Assembly (NCBI RefSeq): GCF_902459705.1 | Contig: NZ_CABPRU010000011.1 | Span: forward strand, 1 to 64,000 | Direction: 5' to 3' | Origin: Pandoraea terrigena | Lineage (GTDB): Bacteria > Pseudomonadota > Gammaproteobacteria > Burkholderiales > Burkholderiaceae | Length of the DNA: 64,000 bases | In this document: in pieces, positions 43,061 through 51,321 of the stretch | Numbering within the stretch: the stretch's first letter is position 1 | How the letters are laid out: the number at the start of each line of letters is the position of its first letter | Translations under genes and position numbers: made by a program | Notes under the pieces: generated by a model | Seen by the model: the letters and a program-made list of their open reading frames with translations, nothing else | What the model was told of the DNA's origin: nothing | Databases searched by the model: none

Positions 43061-44270
43061 GGAATCGCTGATTAAAAGGCGTTCGCGCGATGTCGTCGAC
43101 GACGCTGGCGCGGAATTTCCGGATGCCGAAGTAAAGCGGCACTCATTCGGAGAAGTTTGAACCGAGGATGCGCGTCATTTCCCGCATCTTTCACACGCAT
43201 GACGGATTGCTCCCATGAATCGACCGCAGCCGGTTTCGCGCGATCACCAGGTTCGCCAGGGCGAACAGACTGAACAGTTGCGCCGTGTTCTTGAGCAGCC
43301 CCTTGTAGCGCACCTTGCGATGACCGAACAGGTTCTTGATGACATGAAACGGATGCTCAACCCGCGCGCGGATTTGCGCCTTGGTTCGCTCGAGTTCGAT
43401 CACCAGATCCTTCAGCGGACCGTCCTGCATCGCCTTGATCTTGCCGCGTTTGGCCGCCATGCGCCACTTTACCGACCGGCCTTTCATTTCATCGCGCTTG
43501 TCTACGCCGATATAGCCCGCGTCGCCGAACGCTTCCTGTTCGTGGCCGTGCAACAGCGCGTGCGCTTGCGAAACATCCGACACGTTGGCGGACGTGCCGA
43601 CCACGCTGTGAACCAGCCCCGAATCGGCATCGACACCGATGTGCGCCTTCATGCCGAAGTGCCACTCGTTGCCTTTCTTCGTTTGATTCATATCCGGATC
43701 GCGACGCTTCTCCGCGTTCTTGGTCGACGGCGGGGCTTCGATGATCGTCGCATCGACCAGCGTGCCTTCCTTCATCATCAGCCCGCGTTCGCACAGCGAG
43801 ATACCAATCTCGTCGAACAGCTTGCGCGTCAGGTCATGCTCGAGCAGCAGGCGCCGGAATTTCAGCAGCGTGGTCGCATCCGGCACGTTCTCGACGGCCA
43901 GATCAATCCCGGCGAAGGCCCGCATCGCGATGCTGTCGTACAGCGCGTCCTCCAGCCCTTCGTCCGACAGGCTGTACCACTGCTGCAGGAAGTAGATTCG
44001 AAGCATCCGCTCCAGACCTATCGGTGGGCGGCCGCGCTCCCCCTTCGGGTAGTGCGGCTCGATGGCCGTCAGCAACCGCGACCACGGCACAAGCTTCTCC
44101 ATCTCGTCCAGAAAACGCTGGCGCCTGGTCAGGCGCCTCTTGCCAGCGCTTTCCGCTTCCGCAAAGCTCATCTGCCGCTTCATCGTCGTGGGTCCATTCC
44201 GTGAACTATCTTCTACAACGCCCTCGGCAGGGGCAGCGATGACCACCGAGCTGAATAAATCAGTGTTTCC
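43061..44270 (-). mobile_element. IS5-family (IS5 group) insertion sequence, complete
   Basis: A 1210-base element flanked by CTAG on both sides (43057-43060 and 44271-44274), matching the YTAR target of the IS5 group. Terminal repeats are GGAATCGCTGATT and GGAAACACTGATT. It encodes one intact transposase. Confidence 0.88.
43191..44183 (-). CDS. IS5-family transposase
   Basis: A 330-residue DDE transposase from ATG 44183 (MKRQMSFAEAE). The DUF772 N-terminus contains PPIGLERMLRIYFLQQWYSLSD. Catalytic Asp is in TLVDATIIEAP, the second Asp in AFGDAGYIGVDKR, and the Glu in ARVEHPFHVIKNLFGHRKVRY. The frame is complete with no frameshift. An earlier in-frame start at 44246 would extend into the terminal region. 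Confidence 0.92.
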   Translation of the reverse strand: MKRQMSFAEAESAGKRRLTRRQRFLDEMEKLVPWSRLLTAIEPHYPKGERGRPPIGLERMLRIYFLQQWYSLSDEGLEDALYDSIAMRAFAGIDLAVENVPDATTLLKFRRLLLEHDLTRKLFDEIGISLCERGLMMKEGTLVDATIIEAPPSTKNAEKRRDPDMNQTKKGNEWHFGMKAHIGVDADSGLVHSVVGTSANVSDVSQAHALLHGHEQEAFGDAGYIGVDKRDEMKGRSVKWRMAAKRGKIKAMQDGPLKDLVIELERTKAQIRARVEHPFHVIKNLFGHRKVRYKGLLKNTAQLFSLFALANLVIARNRLRSIHGSNPSCV

Positions 44271-44274
44271 CTAG

Positions 44275-44544
44275 GTGTTTTAATTTCCCCTGGTGGGGTG
44301 AAGTTAGGGCCGTGTTCATCCCCAATGAGACCAGACACATAGGCAGCCACTACTTCAGCCTAGTCCACGATGATCGCGGCGTCATCCCTTTCGAGGAAAG
44401 GTGCTCGGCGAGATCTTCGCGATTGGCCTCGTGATCGCCAGGTCGTTGGTACTGAATACGCGGTGGGGCGCCGCGGCCAGATCACTCAAACGTTAGTTGG
44501 GAGGGACACCGGGGACTGCGCCCCGGTGTTGCTGTGGTTGATGT
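44275..44544. other. Intergenic region with a gene fragment and a terminator-like hairpin
   Basis: A plus-strand frame at about 44312-44440 (VFIPNETRHIGSHYFSLVHD) looks like the end of a gene cut off by the IS5 element, but it has no family match. At 44506-44529 a stem ACACCGGGG-actgcg-CCCCGGTGT lies just past the stop of the minus-strand gene ending at 44545 and could terminate it. Confidence 0.4.
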
Positions 44545-44955
44545 TTATGCAAACATCTTGCGGTACACGCCAACGAAGCTGCGTGCCGAACGCATCGCCA
44601 TCTTTGTCATCAGCGAGGCAGTCATCGTGACGAGTTCAACGTCGCCGAGGAACGATTCGCTATCCGCCTGCCGAGTCGTGCCGAAGACCTGCAGGGAAGC
44701 CCCTGGTGGAATCTCTTCGTGCCGCTCGACGAGCCGGACGTTCCATTCCGGGGTGATCCGATCAGCGGTGGAATAGTGAAGGATCTTTGCGCGATCCGTC
44801 GGCATCACTTTGACCAGCGCGGGTCGCGAGAGAGTCCGGTAGATTGAGTAGCCTCTCTCTTCCACCATGATGCGGCTCACACGAACGGTCTGGCCAAGGT
44901 ATCGACGGAAATCCGCGAGGATCTTCGTTTCGAGGCCAATCGTTTGCGATGTCAT
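44545..44955 (-). CDS. Hypothetical protein
   Basis: A 136-residue protein; the start at 44955 has TGGAG 9 bases upstream, in a hairpin leader. It contains LADFRRYLGQTVRVSRIMVEERGYSIYRTL and RPALVKVMPTDRAKILHYSTADRITPEW, suggesting a small beta-barrel, then a helical tail (TKMAMRSARSFVGVYRKMF). No family is recognised. Confidence 0.55.
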   Translation of the reverse strand: MTSQTIGLETKILADFRRYLGQTVRVSRIMVEERGYSIYRTLSRPALVKVMPTDRAKILHYSTADRITPEWNVRLVERHEEIPPGASLQVFGTTRQADSESFLGDVELVTMTASLMTKMAMRSARSFVGVYRKMFA

Positions 44956-44959
44956 GACA

Positions 44960-44982
44960 TGCTCCAGATTCAACGTGGAGCA
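44960..44982 (-). promoter_or_regulatory. SD-masking leader (short form), gene 44545-44955
   Basis: On the minus strand TGCTCCA-cgttgaatc-TGGAGCA: a perfect 7-base stem that contains the Shine-Dalgarno GGAG, without an inner hairpin. Confidence 0.7.
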
Positions 44983-45168
44983 CGCCCTGGTGGGAGTGCC
45001 CACACAGGGTTGAAAAAATGCCGGTATCGGCGGTGAAAATCTGGAGTAGTTCGCACCAGCGCCGCCATCTGGCAGCCGTCGCGTACCGCATGCCGTGGTC
45101 GCAGACCATGGAATGCGTAATGGTGGGGCGCGGCGCACACTTTCGTGTGGCCGCGCGTCCGGTTTCGC

Positions 45169-45501
45169 TTAATGCAGCGTGCGGTCCGCCTTCAGACGTG
45201 CGTCCGGCGCCGGATACGTACTCGCTCCCGCGAGGATTTGGTCGAGGTGAGCCTCGATTTCCTCCGACGCAGTTTCGTACGAGGACACTTCCACATCGCA
45301 AAGCACCACGCGGGTGCCGCACTCATTACGATCTTCGCAGTCAACTTTGGCCTGGCCGAACAGTTCCTCGGCCTTGAAGGACGAGTAGAACCATTCGAAG
45401 CTCCAGCCTGCTGCGGACATCCACGCGATGACGGAAACAGTAACACCGGCTTCGACATTGGCGGATGCTGCTTCGACATGTTCGATTGCTTGGGTATTCA
45501 T
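45169..45501 (-). CDS. Hypothetical small protein
   Basis: A 110-residue protein; two possible Shine-Dalgarno segments (AAAGGAGC and TGGAG) precede the ATG at 45501. The sequence EAGVTVSVIAWMSAAGWSFEWFYSS and DVEVSSYETASEEIEAHLDQIL suggests an alpha/beta fold of about 90 residues with two cysteines. No family is recognised. It shares the leader type with its neighbours. Confidence 0.55.
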   Translation of the reverse strand: MNTQAIEHVEAASANVEAGVTVSVIAWMSAAGWSFEWFYSSFKAEELFGQAKVDCEDRNECGTRVVLCDVEVSSYETASEEIEAHLDQILAGASTYPAPDARLKADRTLH

Positions 45502-45502
45502 T

Positions 45503-45529
45503 TCTCCAGCTCCTTTCGAATGACGGAGC
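45503..45529 (-). promoter_or_regulatory. SD-masking leader (short form), gene 45169-45501
   Basis: On the minus strand GCTCC-gtcattcgaaa-GGAGC forms a 5-base stem over one Shine-Dalgarno segment. A second, TGGAG, follows it and stays free. Confidence 0.55.
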
Positions 45530-45807
45530 AGCCCCTCGACGGAGACGTGCCCCGCGTGGGTTCATGATTAAAGAGTTGTGCCAGAGATCTGGCGGGTAAA
45601 TCGGCACGCGCGATCGCAAAAGAAAGCAGACTGTGGCGTGAATACCTTCACGGCACAACCCGATGCGTACTGGAGAATTGCGGGCGCTCGAGCGAGCGAT
45701 GATTTCGAAGGGGCCGGACACGGCGCACGAAAGCGCGTTTATAAAGCGGATGCCTGCAGCCAGGCGTGCACCGACTATACCGCAAATTCGCCGAGAGGAA
45801 CAACAGC

Positions 45808-45842
45808 GCCGCCCCCCCCAAACCTTCGGGGCGGGCGGCGTT
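45808..45842 (-). terminator. GC-rich hairpin after the LPD29 gene
   Basis: On the minus strand CGCCGCCCGCCCC-gaaggttt-GGGGGGGGCGGCG about 10 bases after the stop at 45852. There is no T tract. Confidence 0.5.
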
Positions 45843-45851
45843 CGGTTGCGT

Positions 45852-46502
45852 TTAATCGTTCAACACGGGAGGCGCGTGGGGGCGCCCGTCCGTATGCGTC
45901 ACGAAGATCGAGGCGGCAGTCTTGCTTTTCTCGACTTTGAGCACGAAGGTGTGCTTTCCGGCGGCGAGACGGATCGAGTCCTGCAGCGAGTCGCCACCAT
46001 GCTGGCCGTGGACACCCCGCAGGCGAACGTTGTAGAGGCTGCCGTCGCGGTATTCCCGAACGGCCGGCATCTCTATGCTAGCTTCGCGGAAGTTCGTACG
46101 ATAACGGCGGAATACCGCACCGATCGCGCGCTGGAGAGCCTGATCGCTGTGGTAGCGACTAAGTTTGACGAAGTCGGCGCCGAATGAAACCTGCTCGAGG
46201 CCGGCCCCGGTCGTCATCATCGCAAAGCGACTGCCCTTGTAGTCCTCCATCCCGTCGAAGTACGCACCGCGGAATCGGTCCACGATCGGATCGACCTGCG
46301 CCTCGCTCGGACCATCTTCCCAGTTGACGTCGATACACGCGCCGCCAGAGTACTTACTGCTGCGGACGCTGAATTTGATCCCAGGGAAGGCCTCCTTCAG
46401 ACTTTGCCGCAGGATCTTGGCCGTTTCGGTACAGCTCAGGTCGCGTCGATTCGAGGTTGCCGGGAGGCTCGACGCGGAAGCTACGGAGAGGTTGCTGTTC
46501 AT
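45852..46502 (-). CDS. LPD29-domain protein
   Basis: A 216-residue protein. Residues 25-95 match the large polyvalent protein-associated domain 29 as remembered: ETAKILRQSLKEAFPGIKFSVRSSKYSGG, then IDVNWEDGPSEAQVDPIVDRFRG and YFDGMEDYKG. This domain occurs on plasmid and phage proteins, often free-standing near anti-restriction and SSB genes; its activity is unknown. A second helical and beta part of 110 residues follows. The start is behind a perfect 7-base SD-masking leader. Confidence 0.7.
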   Translation of the reverse strand: MNSNLSVASASSLPATSNRRDLSCTETAKILRQSLKEAFPGIKFSVRSSKYSGGACIDVNWEDGPSEAQVDPIVDRFRGAYFDGMEDYKGSRFAMMTTGAGLEQVSFGADFVKLSRYHSDQALQRAIGAVFRRYRTNFREASIEMPAVREYRDGSLYNVRLRGVHGQHGGDSLQDSIRLAAGKHTFVLKVEKSKTAASIFVTHTDGRPHAPPVLND

Positions 46503-46506
46503 GGTT

Positions 46507-46547
46507 GGCTCCTATGCCGGAATGCCGGCGGTGGTGAAACAGGAGCC
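46507..46547 (-). promoter_or_regulatory. SD-masking leader of the LPD29 gene
   Basis: On the minus strand GGCTCCT, GTTTCACCACC, hairpin GCCGG-catt-CCGGC, AT, AGGAGCC, AACC, ATG at 46502. Outer arms pair perfectly over 7 bases. A 13-base hairpin GCAGACG...CGTCTGC is further upstream. Confidence 0.75.
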
Positions 46548-46645
46548 GTGACCGATCATTTCGATCACCTGCCGATGCGCGGAGTATGGGCAGACGTGGG
46601 GGGGGCAGACGCGTCCCGTTGGACGACGTCTGCTATGGTTCCTGA

Positions 46646-46969
46646 TTAATTGAGGGACATACGCATGCCGCCCGCGGACTGGTTGATGCTCTCTGCGCGT
46701 GCTGCCGCGGCGTGCCCAAGGTTGCAGGCGAATACTTTCTGGTAGCCCTTCACGATCTCGATTGCTTGATCCAATCGTGCAGTAGGGGCGGCGATATCAT
46801 CGGCCCAGGCGATCGAACCCTCACCATAGTGATGCCAGATCTGGTATCGACCATCCCCCATCAAGCGGACCTCGGCGACCGCGTCGTATATCGGGTGCAT
46901 TTGCACCGACCAGACGAGATTGCCCGATATGAGGGAAGCGGTCAGCGCCGCCTTTTCGTTGCTTTTCAT
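46646..46969 (-). CDS. Hypothetical small protein
   Basis: A 107-residue protein; start at 46969. The sequence LISGNLVWSVQMHPIYDAVAEVRLMGDGRYQIWHHYG is beta-rich, followed by a helical tail (RLDQAIEIVKGYQKVFACNLG). No family is recognised. It has an SD-masking leader and a perfect upstream hairpin. Confidence 0.55.
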   Translation of the reverse strand: MKSNEKAALTASLISGNLVWSVQMHPIYDAVAEVRLMGDGRYQIWHHYGEGSIAWADDIAAPTARLDQAIEIVKGYQKVFACNLGHAAAARAESINQSAGGMRMSLN

Positions 46970-46975
46970 CGTTCG

Positions 46976-47007
46976 TCCTTTTCTACCGGCATCGGCGTTG
47001 AGAAAAG
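46976..47007 (-). promoter_or_regulatory. SD-masking leader, gene 46646-46969
   Basis: On the minus strand CTTTTCT, CAAC, hairpin CGCCG-atg-CCGGT, AGAAAAG, then GACGAACG and the ATG. The arms CTTTTCT/AGAAAAG are perfect although they differ wholly from the other leaders. Confidence 0.7.
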
Positions 47008-47023
47008 ATCGAGTCGTTTCCGA

Positions 47024-47052
47024 GCTCACCTGAGCGAGATACTCAGGTGAGC
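47024..47052 (-). repeat. Perfect inverted repeat upstream of leader 46976-47007
   Basis: GCTCACCTGA and TCAGGTGAGC pair over 10 bases around a 9-base loop. No gene lies upstream on this strand for several hundred bases, so it is part of the 5' untranslated region rather than a terminator of another gene. Confidence 0.6.
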
Positions 47053-47492
47053 CCTCCGTGAGGAGGGAGGCGTCCATCTGGTTGCTCAAGCGTGCGCCAA
47101 GTGGGTGGTTGAACAGCCAGAGATTGGCTACCGGCATTGAAGGAGCCGCGACGCGTTTTAGGGGCAGGCAGCCGAGTAAATAGCGAAGGCGTGCGAGGCA
47201 TGGATGTGCCCTGCCGAGGACAAGATTGGGAGATTTCTTGGGCCTGAGAGTAGCCCCGCGGTGCGTTAGAGCCCTGAGGCCGCACCAGTGAAGAGATGCC
47301 GAGTGAACGGCTGGAACGGACATTATCATGGGATTTCGGGCAATGCAATCGCCTCGAATTTGCGTTTGTTGGAGCGGGCGTCAGACTCTATGCAGTTGAA
47401 TTCGCTTTCACCCGAACATTCGGCCAGCGTATTGCTGACCGCGCTTTGGGTGGTAGAGTTTCGACGACTCGCTTCCCATTTCCGGAGGTCAA
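47053..47492. other. Divergent intergenic region
   Basis: About 440 bases that should hold the promoters of the minus-strand small gene and the plus-strand membrane protein. No gene is supported here. Confidence 0.4.
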
Positions 47493-47783
47493 TTGCCCAT
47501 TCGATCCGCGAGATTTTCCCGCTGGCGCCAGCGAACGCGCTGCGACGCATCTGAACCGTCGTACAGTCTGCTTGTGCGAATGCTTGCCGTGATTGCATGC
47601 ACGACTATTGTCGCGGCGGCGTTCATAATGTCGCTTGCAGTATTCTGGCGTGCTTCCAACACCCCGACCGTGCTCGACGCACTTTTCGCGAACTGGTCCG
47701 ACGAGGTGCTGATCTTGCTGGGAGGCGGCTCTCTGCTGGCTGCAGCGTGCGCCGTCCACGCCGTCCGCAAAGTTCTCGAGTGA
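47493..47783 (+). CDS. Small membrane protein
   Basis: A 96-residue product from TTG 47493, chosen because GGAGG lies 5-6 bases upstream; an ATG at 47580 would give 67 residues. Two hydrophobic helices (LAVIACTTIVAAAFIMSLAVF and VLILLGGGSLLAAACAVHAV) are separated by a short loop. No family is known. Confidence 0.45.
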   Translation: MPIRSARFSRWRQRTRCDASEPSYSLLVRMLAVIACTTIVAAAFIMSLAVFWRASNTPTVLDALFANWSDEVLILLGGGSLLAAACAVHAVRKVLE

Positions 47784-47809
47784 CCTAGCCTCTACCGGAG
47801 CTTCACCGC

Positions 47810-48124
47810 TTGTTCGCCATTGCCCCGACCGACAGCCCTGCCCTCGAAACTCGTTCTGCCGCCTACCCGTTCGGCGAAAAGGTCCCCTCTACGGTGCTGA
47901 TGCTGCGCACGTGTGTGCCAGAGGCTCCTTTGTGCGTCGAGCCTCAGCATTATCCGATCGCCTACATCGGCACACGTTACCCGTGCTTCGTGGAGTCGAA
48001 TGGCGAGGTGGCCGTCATCCTGCCCAACGGCCAGTTGATGCACGTGCCGCACGACGCCTTCAAGGTCATGTGCTTCCACTCTGGCCCAACCGACACGAAT
48101 AGAGCCAAATTTTTTTTGTTTTAA
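47810..48124 (+). CDS. Hypothetical protein
   Basis: A 104-residue product from TTG 47810 (CGGAG 10 bases upstream), 26 bases after the small membrane protein. The beta-rich sequence HYPIAYIGTRYPCFVESNGEVAVILPNGQLMHVPHDAF suggests a small barrel. It ends in a T-rich stretch (AAATTTTTTTTG) that could help termination. Confidence 0.45.
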   Translation: MFAIAPTDSPALETRSAAYPFGEKVPSTVLMLRTCVPEAPLCVEPQHYPIAYIGTRYPCFVESNGEVAVILPNGQLMHVPHDAFKVMCFHSGPTDTNRAKFFLF

Positions 48125-48215
48125 GGGGAAAAACTATCATCGTTTCTGCCGTAATGTGGGATTGATGGGACGACATTGCGCCAACCGATCCACAGACCCA
48201 GACCAGGAACTTTGC

Positions 48216-48695
48216 ATGATCACGGATGCTTTCCAGCTTCCTCGCCTCGAACAATCGCCCCGCCTGTGGGCGCTGGCGCTCAATCTCACCCTCGCGCCGT
48301 GCGTGGGGGAACTTGAGGAGGAAGAGTCCAATCGCGTGGTACTGGTGATGATGAGCGAGAAGCGCCTCGATCCTACCCGTGTGAAGGATCTGCTCACGCA
48401 GGCCCTCTCCGATTATCGCGGTGAGCGTTTGCCGGTCCATCCGGAAACCCCGATGCTAGGCGAGTTCATGCAACGCTCGTCGTGGCGCTTGGCGGTCCAT
48501 GGTGCGCGGACCGCTAAGCTGCGTTCACTTCACACCACGCAAACCGAGATCTGGCTGCGTGACGATGCCGACGATGCCTACCCCGTCTTGTGCCAGGCCT
48601 TCTCGCCTGACCCGGATCGTATCGACGAAATGCTCGATGCCGCGAGCGCCTTCCGGTGGGCGCCGACGGAGCAGTCTCTTCGCGGCGGCGAATGA
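48216..48695 (+). CDS. Hypothetical protein
   Basis: A 159-residue protein; AGGAA is 7-8 bases before the ATG at 48216. It includes ALALNLTLAPCVGELEEEESNRVVLVMMSEKR and a helical middle (DPTRVKDLLTQALSDY). No family is recognised. It is coupled by ATGA to an exported protein gene. Confidence 0.5.
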   Translation: MITDAFQLPRLEQSPRLWALALNLTLAPCVGELEEEESNRVVLVMMSEKRLDPTRVKDLLTQALSDYRGERLPVHPETPMLGEFMQRSSWRLAVHGARTAKLRSLHTTQTEIWLRDDADDAYPVLCQAFSPDPDRIDEMLDAASAFRWAPTEQSLRGGE

Positions 48696-49147
48696 AGTAC
48701 TCATTCCTGGCCGCGGTCACCCTGGCGGGTCTCGCGGTCCTGTCGTCCGCGCGAGCGGGCCAGCGGGACGACGAGGAAGTGTACCGACAGCGCGTGATCG
48801 ACTACGTGGTACAGCAGTACGGAAATGGAACACCCCTCGCCGCGGCCGCGATGACATACGCACGGACTGCCGGCGAGTTGTGGTTGGCGACGGCTCAAAC
48901 GCAACAATACGATCAGGGGATGACCCAACGCGCTGGCATCGCCGAGATCTGCTTTCGTGGGCAGCTGGCCGAAGCCGGTGTCTCCGATCTCGACGGTGCA
49001 GTCGCCGCGCTCGAACGCACGATCGCGTCGAACCCCGCCATATATGCTGGCGAGCTTTATGCAGCCGCGCTTGCCTTGCAGCATCCGCTGGATCTGGCCA
49101 TGACGCCTACGCAGGCCTGCCTCCAGGCTCGTGTCCCACTCCCCTAG
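48692..49147 (+). CDS. Exported helical protein
   Basis: A 151-residue protein. The start overlaps the preceding stop (ATGA). A signal peptide (MKYSFLAAVTLAGLAVLSSARAG) is followed by a helical domain (EEVYRQRVIDYVVQQYGNG, AAAMTYARTAGELWLATAQ, DLDGAVAALERTIA). No known family. It probably resides in the periplasm. Confidence 0.52.
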   Translation: MKYSFLAAVTLAGLAVLSSARAGQRDDEEVYRQRVIDYVVQQYGNGTPLAAAAMTYARTAGELWLATAQTQQYDQGMTQRAGIAEICFRGQLAEAGVSDLDGAVAALERTIASNPAIYAGELYAAALALQHPLDLAMTPTQACLQARVPLP

Positions 49148-49165
49148 TTACCCTGCGCGATCTAG

Positions 49166-49331
49166 GGGGCGCGTGAGACGATCTTGGCCGCCATCGGGGG
49201 CGGCAACTCGGTTCAGGTCAGCTTCGGTTCGTTCGGCATCGCCGTCCGTGCCGCACGCAGAAGTTCACAGCAGCCAGGGCGTTGGAGCACCGCGCAATCG
49301 CGTCGCTGAAGTCAAAGGCGAAGTGATGTAG
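49166..49331 (+). pseudogene. Possible remnant of an HU-family gene
   Basis: A frame at 49166-49309 reads ETILAAIGGGNSVQVSFGSF followed by GIAVRAAR. This is the 'VxLxGFGxFxVxxRAAR' core of HU/IHF proteins, but it lacks the N-terminus and the RNPxTG arm. A shifted frame continues to a TAG at about 49331. It is not expressed as a normal HU protein. Confidence 0.4.
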
Positions 49332-49367
49332 GCCGGCCGAGGCTTACGCCAGCGGCCGGCAACAGCC

Positions 49368-50051
49368 CTAGGCGGGAACGAGGAATTTGCGCAGCTTCTC
49401 TACGCCACGCTGATGCAGTGCAGTTGCGCGGCTATCGCCGATGTTGAGTCGCTTGGCGATCTCGCGGTTCGTGAGGCCATGGTAGTAGCGAAGTTCGATG
49501 ACTTCCCGGTCACGTGCCGAGAGTGTTTCGATTGCGTCCAGCAGCTTCTGGATGCTTTGTTCGAGGATGAGGTTGTCTAGGGCTGTGTCCGTGAAGCTCT
49601 CGATGTTGGCTTCCTCGATCTCCTCGCAGGAGTAGATGATGACGTCAGTCTGCAGGCGGTGGATCATGTCGTGCACGTCGCTGACCGTCAGCCCCAACTC
49701 CTGTGCAATTTCCTTCGCTGTCGGTTTTCTACCTGTGCGCCCCGACACCGCGCTGGCTGCGGCGCTAATCTTCTTCGCCTGAACGCGCTGTGTGCGAGAG
49801 AGTGGATCATCCGCGCGCATCTCGTCGATTACGGCGCCACGGATGCGGGACATGGCCCGCGGGATGAATACCTGAACCTCCAAATCCTGGTTGGTCTGGG
49901 CGTATTGGATCAATTCGGTCCATGCCGATTGCATGCGGTCGTCGAGGGTCTGGCCAAACCCGCCGCAAAGCCGCTTCACCATCCGCGGAATTTTGTCCGC
50001 AAACAGGCTACAGAGCTGTGCCTTGCTCAAATCTGAAACTCGGTGATCCAT
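49368..50051 (-). CDS. Sigma-28-type (FliA/WhiG-like) RNA polymerase sigma factor
   Basis: A 227-residue protein with sigma-70 regions 2, 3 and 4. Region 2 includes FIPRAMSRIRGAVIDEMRADDPLSRTQRVQ, the FliA-type 'RIRGAxxDExRxxD' block. Region 3 has GRKPTAKEIAQELGLTVSDV. Region 4 has LSARDREVIELRYYHGLTNREIAKRLNI and the recognition helix. There is no region 1.1. On plasmids such factors can drive pilus, transfer or late genes. The neighbouring genes do not include flagellar structural genes. The TTG/ATG start at 50051 has no obvious ribosome site. Confidence 0.85.
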   Translation of the reverse strand: MDHRVSDLSKAQLCSLFADKIPRMVKRLCGGFGQTLDDRMQSAWTELIQYAQTNQDLEVQVFIPRAMSRIRGAVIDEMRADDPLSRTQRVQAKKISAAASAVSGRTGRKPTAKEIAQELGLTVSDVHDMIHRLQTDVIIYSCEEIEEANIESFTDTALDNLILEQSIQKLLDAIETLSARDREVIELRYYHGLTNREIAKRLNIGDSRATALHQRGVEKLRKFLVPA

Positions 50052-50497
50052 TCTTCTTTGGCTCGTCGTGGTCTAACTGCTTATTTCATTGTTCTCATTG
50101 CATCGCCATACGTGGCAGCCGAACTCGGCTTGGTTGACGAGTCAGTTCAGTGCTCACCGGACTACACCGAAATGCTCGTCAATCACAAGCGCTTCACCCT
50201 CCTCTTATGCGATCCTCTCCCCGCTAGAGGGACCTGACACAACCTCGTCTGCACGAGGAGGTTTGAAGTACTTGCTTATCTTATCAATTTTCCGATGCTT
50301 GCAAATAGGCTCGCAACTAAAAAATTACGTTAATTCGGGGTTAATTGAATTCGAGAATCTGATGCAAAGGCCGCACAATTCGATTTGAGAAAACGCCATA
50401 CGTTTCGCCATCCAAAACACACTCTCTCACCGACCAGAACGCTGTCGTTGATACTAACGTTTGCATTTCGCAGTCCCGAAGGGAAATTCGAGGCACC
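50052..50497. other. Divergent intergenic region downstream of the sigma factor start
   Basis: About 450 bases with an AT-rich part (50270-50400) and inverted repeats CCTCTccccgctAGAGG and CTCGT-ctgc-ACGAG around 50213-50262. It should hold promoters for both directions. A 64-codon frame from a GTG at 50043 begins like a signal peptide but has no ribosome site. Confidence 0.4.
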
Positions 50498-50674
50498 ATG
50501 CGGCGCAAAAATTCATCCCACAAAACTGTCCACCACCACCACTACTACGGTGGCCGCCGCCGCTTGCGCGTCCGCATCCTCCGTACCCTGGTCGCTACGG
50601 TTGTGTTGTTTTTGGCATACAAGTCGGCGGTGCACGTCCTCGCCGGTTCCGGATCGCATCTCTACCACTATTAG
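50498..50674 (+). CDS. His-rich 58-residue membrane peptide
   Basis: A short gene from ATG 50498 (GAGG 5 bases upstream) to TAG 50672-50674. The product starts MRRKNSSHKTVHHHHYYGG, then a basic stretch (RRRLRVRIL) and one hydrophobic helix (LVATVVLFLAYKSAVHVLAG). It ends 4 bases before the next ATG, so the two are probably translated together. The function is unknown; the histidine cluster could bind metal. Confidence 0.5.
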   Translation: MRRKNSSHKTVHHHHYYGGRRRLRVRILRTLVATVVLFLAYKSAVHVLAGSGSHLYHY

Positions 50675-50678
50675 CGCT

Positions 50679-51161
50679 ATGTCCAACTGGAACAACCTGC
50701 CCCTGCGCAAAAATGACATTTCTCGTTCCGGTTACGGTCACAAGAAAGGACGCTTTGCCCTGCTGTCTTGGGCAAGTTTGATTTTCTGTGCGCTCGTTGC
50801 CCGCAGAGCAATCAAACTGGGCCGAAACGTTGTTGTAACCGGCACGCCTGACTCTGGGGCGAATACGGTATTAACGCTTATTTCTGGAAAAACTTTAGGC
50901 CCGAATGCAAATCCGGGGGGAGGAAAGACGACATATTCGCCTTCGTTGGAGGATTTGGAGGGAACCCACGCACTGAAATTCATCGGTCCACGAAGCTTTG
51001 ACCCGAACGCTTGGCGTACGATCATGCAGCACCTCGGCGAGCGGGGTCGCCCGTTCTCGATCGCGACAGTCAGCCGTCACGCCGACTGGCTTCGCCACGA
51101 ACTGGACCTCTATGCCGCCTCGAGCAACGCGCGCGGCATTTTTTGGCTGACGCTAAAGTGA
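50679..51161 (+). CDS. Hypothetical protein with degenerate P-loop-like segment
   Basis: A 160-residue protein. One hydrophobic helix near residue 27 (FALLSWASLIFCALVA) is followed by NVVVTGTPDSGANTVLTLIS, which looks like a Walker A strand-loop-helix with the Lys replaced, and a Gly-rich PNPGGGKTTY-type loop. The C-terminal half (WRTIMQHLGERGRPFSIATVSRHADWL) is helical. It may be a fragment or relative of a membrane-associated ATPase; low certainty. Confidence 0.45.
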   Translation: MSNWNNLPLRKNDISRSGYGHKKGRFALLSWASLIFCALVARRAIKLGRNVVVTGTPDSGANTVLTLISGKTLGPNANPGGGKTTYSPSLEDLEGTHALKFIGPRSFDPNAWRTIMQHLGERGRPFSIATVSRHADWLRHELDLYAASSNARGIFWLTLK

Positions 51162-51321
51162 TTCTTGGCCGAGTCGCCACCGCCCAAGTCGAACCATTGA
51201 ACCCGACCCGGCAGGTTTCGATGCGGGCCCGCACATGTTGTCGGCAGGCAGTGGGAGGGGGTTGTGAAACGGCGCGCACTCAGACCAACAGGCCTGAAAA
51301 CCTCCCCTCCTACTCTCCCCG

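Noticed and set aside
44312-44440. Short plus-strand frame VFIPNETRHIGSHYFSL...
   Set aside because: Looks like a cut gene end, but it has no start or family match. Mentioned only within the intergenic entry.
50043-50237. 64-codon plus-strand frame that begins like a signal peptide
   Set aside because: The GTG start overlaps the sigma factor start, there is no ribosome site and the tail looks random. It could be reconsidered with expression data.
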